Source of the DNA: Bacillota bacterium
Lineage (GTDB): Bacteria > Bacillota > Clostridia > Clostridiales > Clostridiaceae
Direction: 5' to 3'
NCBI GenBank assembly: GCA_023399035.1
Contig: JAEWQX010000219.1
Span: forward strand, 1-6,199
DNA: 6,199 nucleotides
Shown: in pieces, positions 1-4,369 of the stretch
Position numbering within the stretch: position 1 is the first letter of the stretch
Layout of the letters: each line of letters starts with the position of its first letter
Made by a program: the position numbers and the translations under genes
Notes under the pieces: model-generated
Databases searched by the model: none
Told to the model about the DNA's origin: nothing
Seen by the model: only the letters and a program-made list of their open reading frames with translations

Positions 1-735
1 TCCACCTGTTGATTCTGTTCCAGTACTTCCTGTTCCTGCTTCTGTTCCTACTAGAGCTCCATTTGCACCAAATACTTTATCTGTTGTAGGAATCTTATCT
101 CCTACAGCTTCACCACTTGCAGCAAATGTATATTTAACTCCATTTATTTCAACTTCACCTGTTGCCATTGCTCCTGATGGTTGTAAGTAGTATACTTTTC
201 CATCAATTTCAACTACCCCTGTTTGCATTGCTCCTGATACTGATGTGAAGTACCAAGTTCCATTATCATTTACCCAGCCTGTTGCCATTGCTCCTGATGG
301 TTTTAAGAAGTACCAAGTTCCTTTGTCTTGTACCCATCCTGTCTGCATTGCTCCTGATGGCGCTAAATAATACCATTGACCATATCCTGCTGAGTAATCT
401 ATAACCCATCCAGTTTTCATTGCTCCTGATTGATCAGTATAATACCAAGTTCCGTTATCATTTACCCATCTTGTCTGCATTGCTCCTGATGGTGCTGCAT
501 AATACCAAGTACCCTTATCGTTTATCCATCCTGTACTCATATATCCAGTTGAATCAAAATGATACCATTTTCCATCGATTTGTCTCCATCCGATAGAATA
601 AGAATTTCCTTCAGTATTCCACCAACCCTTAGCATCTTGTTTCCAAGCAGCTGAAGCAGCTACTGGAGATATAGCTGTAACTGCTGCTAACGTTAATGCA
701 GCAGCAACTAATTTCTTTAATTTTAAACTTTTCAT
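1..735 (-). CDS. Secreted cell-wall-binding repeat protein (3' end outside window)
   Basis: An open frame runs from ATG at 735 to the window edge: 245 codons with no stop, so the C-terminus is missing. Residues 1-30 form a signal peptide (basic MKSLKLKK, a hydrophobic Ala/Leu/Val core, ending AASAA). Residues 31-214 are nine tandem aromatic repeats of about 20 residues, typical core GTWYY..SGAM.TGW, of the CW_binding_1/choline-binding family. These fold as beta-hairpins that hold proteins non-covalently on the wall, through choline or other polymer ligands. Repeat 5 (111-134) carries a four-residue insertion, and repeat 3 has Arg where TGW normally has Gly. Residues 215-245 begin a Thr/Gly/Ser-rich linker, so a C-terminal domain probably follows outside the window. 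The start is supported by GGGAGG nine bases upstream. It is the last visible gene of a three-gene operon. Known: family role in wall attachment. Inferred: the ligand in this organism, and the function of the missing part. Confidence 0.93.
   Translation of the reverse strand, partial: MKSLKLKKLVAAALTLAAVTAISPVAASAAWKQDAKGWWNTEGNSYSIGWRQIDGKWYHFDSTGYMSTGWINDKGTWYYAAPSGAMQTRWVNDNGTWYYTDQSGAMKTGWVIDYSAGYGQWYYLAPSGAMQTGWVQDKGTWYFLKPSGAMATGWVNDNGTWYFTSVSGAMQTGVVEIDGKVYYLQPSGAMATGEVEINGVKYTFAASGEAVGDKIPTTDKVFGANGALVGTEAGTGSTGTESTGG
94..645 (-). repeat. Nine tandem wall-binding repeats with DNA-level conservation
   Basis: This stretch encodes residues 31-214 of the first wall-binding protein. The 13-base string cattgctcctgat (plus strand) occurs exactly six times, at 166, 226, 286, 346, 418 and 478. 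The spacing is 60 bases except for one of 72, which matches the unit carrying the four-residue insertion. The string always encodes Ser-Gly-Ala-Met with the same codons (TCA GGA GCA ATG). The last two repeats lose the conserved Trp residues and act as the degenerate end of the array. Confidence 0.9.
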
Positions 736-741
736 TATTAA

Positions 742-2181
742 TTACCTCCCAGTTAATTTTTTCTTCATCATAAATATGTCTGCAGTCAATCCTACTAAAA
801 GAATAATAATAGATACTATACATAATAATCTTGAAAAGTATTCTGCACTTACTAAAAACATTGATTCAAAATAAACTTTGTTTAAATTTATATCTATGTA
901 TGTATATACTTTTGATAAGTATATTCCACCAAAAGCTAAACTCATGATAATACCTGATACAAACACAGATTTACCAATAATTACAGCTCCATCAAAAATA
1001 GATCCTTTATTAATGAAAAGTATCAACAAACAAATTACTGCTATTATTAATAACAATATATAAAAATTGTTATATAGAATAGATGTAATTTTAATAGCTG
1101 CTTTAAATTCATTTGAATTTATTACTTTAGAAAAATTAAGTTTTTCCATTTCAGCATCTATTATTTTTTCAGCCTCTTCCATTAATCTTAATGAAATTTC
1201 ATTTACCTTTTCATCAAAGTTTTTGTTATCATCCATCAATACTGATGTAACAATTTCCTGTATCTTCTTTTTTGAAACTTTAGATTCATTATCTTTGCTG
1301 TAATTCTCTGCTTGTCCACTTTTGCTTAATTCATCATCAGAAGCACTACTACTTGCTGTATTTGATGAATTTTCATTATTATCAGAAATATTATTGCTTG
1401 TTGCATTTGACGAACCTTCAGGATTGTTAGAAGTATTATTGTTTGCAGAATCTATATCTAGTGAATCTTCACTTTCTGATTCTTCATCCAAATATCCATT
1501 TTCCTCAAGATAATTCCATACATCCTGCTCACTTATTCCTCTTTCAGCAGCTTTTTTTCTGGCTTCTTCTTCCGTCAATCCCTTTTCTCTAAGCAAAGCT
1601 CTTCCCTTAGCTTCAAGTTCTGCACGGCTTGCCATATTTACTAAAACAAAATTATTATTTTTATTATTATTCAGATTACCTGCATTAAACATATTTTCAT
1701 TAATCAATCTATCATTTTTTTCTAAAACATTGATTGATGTCAAGCAAACATCATTAAATTGGATACTGCTTGTTAAATTATTATCATTATTAGACTCAAC
1801 TTCAAATCCAGTTAATGATTTTAATGCATCTGCTACTCTTTGTTTATAAATTTCAGTATCTATTTGTGGTAAAACTGCTTGTCCACTAATTAAATTAGAA
1901 ATTACACAATCCAGAACAACATCTGCTTCTTTCCTTATATCCTCTTCTGTAATTATAGATTTCTTCAGATTTTCACTTATATCATCACCTAATATAGCAG
2001 CCATCTTATTAGACAGAGCTTCTTCAACAATAGAATAAGTATTACTCTCTTCTAACAGATTTAAATAGACAGCTTTATTAGTTGCAGCAAATCTGACAAT
2101 ACCTGATAACGCAGCAAGGATAATAGTAACTACTAATAAAATCGAAAGAATTATATTAGTAAGCTTTTTGGAATTTTTCAT
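742..2181 (-). CDS. Membrane protein with large extracytoplasmic domain, function unknown
   Basis: This 479-residue protein has one N-terminal membrane segment (about 8-29), a long polar region (30-372), then three membrane segments (about 373-391, 398-421, 449-470) and a basic tail (KKKLTGR). The positive-inside rule puts both termini in the cytoplasm and about 340 residues outside. Residues 35-125 (YLNLLEESNTYS, AAILGDD, then VLPQID) follow a pattern I recall from uncharacterised Gram-positive membrane proteins; this family link is from memory and has no assigned function. Residues 130-180 are Asn-rich. Residues 201-229 hold a two-unit helical repeat. Residues 230-297 are a Ser/Asn/Asp/Glu-rich low-complexity stretch, and 301-350 are predicted helical. 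ATG at 2181 is preceded by GGAG at nine bases. It lies 23 nt after the small secreted protein and 6 nt before the wall-binding protein, which suggests a shared surface role. No enzymatic motif was recognised. Confidence 0.9.
   Translation of the reverse strand: MKNSKKLTNIILSILLVVTIILAALSGIVRFAATNKAVYLNLLEESNTYSIVEEALSNKMAAILGDDISENLKKSIITEEDIRKEADVVLDCVISNLISGQAVLPQIDTEIYKQRVADALKSLTGFEVESNNDNNLTSSIQFNDVCLTSINVLEKNDRLINENMFNAGNLNNNKNNNFVLVNMASRAELEAKGRALLREKGLTEEEARKKAAERGISEQDVWNYLEENGYLDEESESEDSLDIDSANNNTSNNPEGSSNATSNNISDNNENSSNTASSSASDDELSKSGQAENYSKDNESKVSKKKIQEIVTSVLMDDNKNFDEKVNEISLRLMEEAEKIIDAEMEKLNFSKVINSNEFKAAIKITSILYNNFYILLLIIAVICLLILFINKGSIFDGAVIIGKSVFVSGIIMSLAFGGIYLSKVYTYIDINLNKVYFESMFLVSAEYFSRLLCIVSIIILLVGLTADIFMMKKKLTGR
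745..750 (-). promoter_or_regulatory. Shine-Dalgarno of the wall-binding gene inside the preceding gene's last codons
   Basis: Read on the minus strand, GGG AGG TAA are the last two sense codons (Gly, Arg) and the stop of the membrane protein gene. The same GGGAGG is the ribosome binding site for ATG at 735, with a nine-base spacer. Terminating ribosomes therefore cover this initiation site, which suggests translational coupling and a fixed expression ratio. Confidence 0.85.
1291..1494 (-). other. Low-complexity Ser/Asn/Asp/Glu-rich segment of the membrane protein
   Basis: Residues 230-297 consist almost entirely of Ser, Asn, Asp, Glu, Thr and Ala, with no hydrophobic core, so the segment is probably disordered. 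It starts acidic (DEESESEDS) and becomes Asn/Ser-rich. By topology it lies outside the membrane and would act as a flexible spacer between the N-terminal domain plus helical repeat and the membrane-proximal helices, possibly spanning part of the wall. Confidence 0.7.
1495..1581 (-). repeat. Two-unit 14-residue helical repeat in the membrane protein
   Basis: Residues 201-228 read as two aligned 14-residue units, GLTEEEARKKAAER and GISEQDVWNYLEEN, followed by a further Gly. Shared positions are Gly, Leu/Ile, Thr/Ser, Glu, Glu/Gln, Glu/Asp and the penultimate Glu. Each unit looks like a short capped helix. A preceding charged helix (residues 185-200) may be a degenerate third unit. Similar Gly-[Leu/Met]-[Ser/Thr]-acidic helix caps occur in linkers of polysaccharide export proteins, but two units are too little to claim homology. 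Confidence 0.6.
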
Positions 2182-2204
2182 TAATTAACACTCCATTTTA
2201 GGAA

Positions 2205-2870
2205 TTATTTTATCTTTAAAAAATAATCTTTTAAATCTGCCCATGAGTGTATTCTATTTTCAAGTTCATGTTGAAGATTATATACATTTTCAGAACTTAC
2301 TTGTAAAAGTATGCTTGAACCCCTTTTAAGTGTAACAACTCTTCTATTGTTAGAATTTCTTCCATATTCTAATGTACCATATTTTGAAACATTAAAATAT
2401 TGCTTAATAGTAGAATCTAATGTACCATTTTTATTAGCTTCTACAAATTCAGCAAGCATATCTTCTAAAGCCGCTTTAGCAGCATCAAAAGTTGCATCAT
2501 TTGTTATATCTTTTTCAGCATTGATATCCATAAGTTTTTCGAATATGTCTTTTGCACCAGCACCATTATCATACATAGTTTGTATAGTATTATTTACTTT
2601 TTTTGCTAATGCTTTATCTTCTATAGCACCTTCTACACAAACCTTTACTTTATCGATTAATGTCTGTTTAGCATATTTATTAACAGCAGTCTTAGCATTA
2701 ATATCTATGTTGTTAATAATATTTTTTTTTGCATTCCATGCATTAATTGCAATGCTCTTAGCTGCCTCATTTCTATTTCCTACTGCTTCAGCAGCAAATG
2801 CACTCATAGATGTACATGTTGTTAATGTTAATGTAAGTGCACCTATTGATAATAGTTTTCTCATTTTCAT
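2205..2870 (-). CDS. Small secreted protein of unknown function
   Basis: This 221-residue protein starts with a clear signal peptide (MKMRKLL, hydrophobic core, SMSAFAA with cleavage near residue 26-27). A Cys at 19 sits in LTTC, a poor lipobox, so release by signal peptidase I is more likely than lipidation. The mature part to about residue 155 is Ala/Lys/Asn/Asp-rich and looks all-helical. Residues 160-221 change character: Tyr/Arg-rich, with probable beta strands (VVTLKRG, SILLQVS) and then a helix ending HSWADLKDYFLKIK. No catalytic motif or named family was recognised. ATG at 2870 is preferred over the in-frame ATG at 2864 because AAGGGAG (2880-2886) lies nine bases before it. As first gene of the three-gene operon, it probably works at the cell surface with the membrane protein encoded 23 nt downstream; that role is inferred only from position. 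Confidence 0.88.
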   Translation of the reverse strand: MKMRKLLSIGALTLTLTTCTSMSAFAAEAVGNRNEAAKSIAINAWNAKKNIINNIDINAKTAVNKYAKQTLIDKVKVCVEGAIEDKALAKKVNNTIQTMYDNGAGAKDIFEKLMDINAEKDITNDATFDAAKAALEDMLAEFVEANKNGTLDSTIKQYFNVSKYGTLEYGRNSNNRRVVTLKRGSSILLQVSSENVYNLQHELENRIHSWADLKDYFLKIK

Positions 2871-2879
2871 TATTACTAT

Positions 2880-2886
2880 CTCCCTT
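2880..2886 (-). promoter_or_regulatory. Shine-Dalgarno deciding the start of the small secreted protein
   Basis: AAGGGAG on the minus strand lies nine bases before ATG at 2870, the same spacing as at the other three visible gene starts in this window. The alternative ATG two codons later would have 15 bases, so 2870 is the better start. Confidence 0.75.
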
Positions 2887-2906
2887 CAATTGTCATATTT
2901 TTATTT

Positions 2907-2943
2907 AATAAATTTTATATAATAAATTTTATATAATAAATTT
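2907..2943. repeat. 14-bp AT-only tandem repeat, about 2.6 copies
   Basis: AATAAATTTTATAT occurs perfectly at 2907-2920 and 2921-2934, followed by the first nine bases of a third copy at 2935-2943. It lies 37 bases upstream of the small secreted protein's start codon, in its likely 5' leader or promoter. It contains only A and T, and each copy contributes a -10-like TATAAA on the minus strand. It may be a replication-slippage product, an UP-like element or a repressor site; the sequence alone does not decide. Confidence 0.8.
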
Positions 2944-2969
2944 ATTCACTTAAAATATTGCCATTATTA

Positions 2970-2978
2970 ATAATACCA
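2970..2978 (-). promoter_or_regulatory. Candidate extended -10 promoter for the three-gene operon
   Basis: On the minus strand TGGTATTAT matches an extended -10 (TG-N-TATTAT, five of six against TATAAT). No good -35 is visible 16-18 bases upstream. Transcription would start near 2963 and give a leader of about 90 nt that includes the 14-bp repeats. Other AT-rich -10-like strings are close by, so this is only the best of several weak candidates. Confidence 0.3.
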
Positions 2979-3063
2979 TAATTATTCATTATTTTCTATA
3001 TTTTAATCACTTTCTAATAAAAAAATGATTAATTTCTAAAAAATATTAATTTTTCTTTGATAT

Positions 3064-3092
3064 TTGTATCTAAAAATGATAAATTATATAAT
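3064..3092 (+). promoter_or_regulatory. Probable housekeeping-sigma promoter of the divergent wall-binding gene
   Basis: TTGTAT (3064-3069) and a perfect TATAAT (3087-3092) are separated by exactly 17 bases. The -35 matches the consensus at only three of six positions, but the -10 and spacing are ideal. The start would be near 3099, giving a leader of about 55 nt before ATG at 3155. The -10 is half of the palindrome ATTATATAAT (3083-3092). Confidence 0.5.
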
Positions 3093-3154
3093 GAATAAAA
3101 AATATTCCAATAACAATCATTATATTAAAACTTATTTTTAAGGAGTGTCTTTAT

Positions 3155-4186
3155 ATGAAAGGGAAAATGATAAAAAGCTTTATTGCTGGATTAACGCTTA
3201 TCCTTGGAATTTCTGTTGTAAATCCAGTATCAGCTTCTGCTGCATGGAAGCAGGATTCAAATGGATGGTGGAATACTGAAGGAGACTCATGGTCTATCGG
3301 ATGGAGAAAAATAGATGGCAGCTGGTACTTCTTTGGTTCAGATGGTTACATGAAGACTGGATGGGTTAATGACAATGGTTCATGGTACTACTTAAGTAAT
3401 AGTGGAGCTATGAAGACTGGATGGATTAATGATAATAACTCATGGTATTTCTTAAATACAAGCGGAGTTATGCAAAAAGGCTGGGTAAATGATAATGGTA
3501 CTTGGTACTATACAAATGAAAGCGGAGTTATGCAGACTGGATTTTTAACTTTAAATGACAAAACTTATTATTTAAATGAATCTGGTGCTATGATTACTGG
3601 TGACATTACATTAAATGGAGTTAAATATTCTTTCAATGCAAATGGAGAAAAGATTTCATCAACTGATATTCAAAATAATACTTCTGCAGATGTAACTACA
3701 GAAGATGCAACTACAGCAAATGAAACTGTTAAAGATGAGACTACTTCAGGTGGCGGCGGAGGAGGTGGTGGATCAGCTTCTGGTTCAACAAACGACTCTG
3801 ATTTTGCCTCATACTCTGATTTATATGGAAAATGGGTTGTTAAGTCTTACATAAAAAATTCTGGAATGAATACAAGCTTATCTGACGATCAAATTGCTTT
3901 AATTGTAGGTGAAAAATTCACAGTAAGTAAGGATAAGATTTATCATGCTTTATACAGTGTTTCAAACCCAAGCATAGAAGAAACTATTTTAGATAATTCT
4001 GAATTCAAGGAAAAATTCGGAATAAATATTTCTAATTTAGGTATTAAAGGCGATAAAGTTAACTGCATAAAAATCTCTGCTGCTGATGACTCGGGCGTAA
4101 CTAGAACTGGATATGTTATTGTATCTAGCAACAAAAATGTTTACGCAATTGGTAAAGGTGCTGCATTTAAGTTAGCAAAAGCTTAA
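3155..4186 (+). CDS. Secreted wall-binding repeat protein with lipocalin-like C-terminal domain
   Basis: This complete 343-residue protein has a signal peptide at residues 1-30 (MKGKMIK, hydrophobic core, SASAA). Residues 31-170 are seven repeats of exactly 20 residues (for example VNDNGSWYYL..SGAMKTGW), the CW_binding_1/choline-binding type that anchors proteins non-covalently to the wall. The last two lack the conserved Trp and resemble an end cap. Residues 171-213 are a Thr/Glu/Ala linker with eight consecutive Gly at 199-206. Residues 217-343 form a globular domain starting LYGKWVVKSYI and ending VYAIGKGAAFKL. ATG at 3155 is preceded by AAGGAG (3140-3145) at nine bases. The gene has its own likely promoter and terminator, so it is monocistronic. 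It is divergent from the three-gene operon whose last gene is its paralog. No lytic or catalytic motif is visible; a binding or sensing role is more likely than hydrolysis. Confidence 0.95.
   Translation: MKGKMIKSFIAGLTLILGISVVNPVSASAAWKQDSNGWWNTEGDSWSIGWRKIDGSWYFFGSDGYMKTGWVNDNGSWYYLSNSGAMKTGWINDNNSWYFLNTSGVMQKGWVNDNGTWYYTNESGVMQTGFLTLNDKTYYLNESGAMITGDITLNGVKYSFNANGEKISSTDIQNNTSADVTTEDATTANETVKDETTSGGGGGGGGSASGSTNDSDFASYSDLYGKWVVKSYIKNSGMNTSLSDDQIALIVGEKFTVSKDKIYHALYSVSNPSIEETILDNSEFKEKFGINISNLGIKGDKVNCIKISAADDSGVTRTGYVIVSSNKNVYAIGKGAAFKLAKA
3245..3664 (+). repeat. Seven 20-residue wall-binding repeats
   Basis: This region encodes residues 31-170 in seven units of exactly 60 bases. The first unit (W31KQDSNGWWNTEG) matches the first unit of the other wall-binding protein at nearly every position. 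Unlike that array, equivalent codons vary: Ser-Gly-Ala/Val-Met is written with AGT, AGC or TCT for Ser, GGA or GGT for Gly, and GCT or GTT for the third residue. The DNA repeats have therefore diverged further. Confidence 0.92.
3803..4183 (+). other. C-terminal domain of the wall-binding protein, lipocalin-like
   Basis: Residues 217-343 form a compact domain of alternating hydrophobic strands. The pattern starts with LYGKW.V, continues with a short helix (SLSDDQIALIVG), a Pro-containing stretch (SNPSIEE), then LGIKGDKVNCIKIS and a final strand pair (GYVIVSSNKNVYAIGKG.AFKL). Small secreted lipocalin-like domains of Firmicutes show, from memory, the same order of G-W opening, 'LGIK.D' and closing strands. 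If correct, it would bind a small or lipidic ligand. The fold assignment is tentative. Confidence 0.45.
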
Positions 4187-4206
4187 ATCATATAATTTCT
4201 ATAAAT

Positions 4207-4240
4207 AAAAATGGCTGGTCTTTTAGGACAAGCCATTTTT
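4207..4240. terminator. Hairpin terminator, likely bidirectional, between convergent genes
   Basis: The arms 4207-4220 and 4227-4240 pair over 14 positions with one G-A mismatch around a six-base loop (TTTTAG). The core is TGGCT/AGCCA. The 3' arm ends in TTTTT on the plus strand, 21 bases after the wall-binding gene's stop. On the minus strand the complementary arm also ends in a U-run (TTTTTATTTAT), so it can stop transcripts of the convergent ABC gene, which would have a 3' leader of about 130 nt. Confidence 0.85.
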
Positions 4241-4369
4241 ACTCTATATAAATATTTAATAATTCATCATCATTATATTCCATAATTAATAACTATAAAT
4301 GTGTTAATTTAATGATAAAATTTTTAATTCTTAATAAAATATTTTTTACTAGTGTGTATAAATTTCAAT
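4241..4369. other. Convergent intergenic spacer with no recognised element
   Basis: This 129-base, strongly AT-rich spacer lies between the terminator and the stop of the ABC transporter gene. I see no reading frame with a ribosome binding site, no tRNA-like cloverleaf and no second stable hairpin. Confidence 0.6.

Noticed and set aside
166..490. Regularly spaced identical 13-base strings, superficially like a CRISPR array
   Set aside because: The period is 60 bases, in frame with a wall-binding repeat protein, and the sequences between are also related repeats rather than unique spacers.
629..823. 64-codon minus-strand frame across the junction of the membrane and wall-binding genes
   Set aside because: It overlaps both supported genes in another frame, is Ser/Tyr/Cys-rich and has no family resemblance.
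2814..2816. Cys19 of the small secreted protein as a lipidation site
   Set aside because: LTTC has Thr where lipoboxes need Gly, Ala or Ser before the Cys, and a better signal peptidase I site (AFAA) follows.
2311..2922. 203-codon open frame on the plus strand
   Set aside because: It lies antisense to the small secreted protein, which has a signal peptide and a good ribosome binding site. The plus frame has low-complexity Leu/Ser/Ala content and no ribosome binding site.
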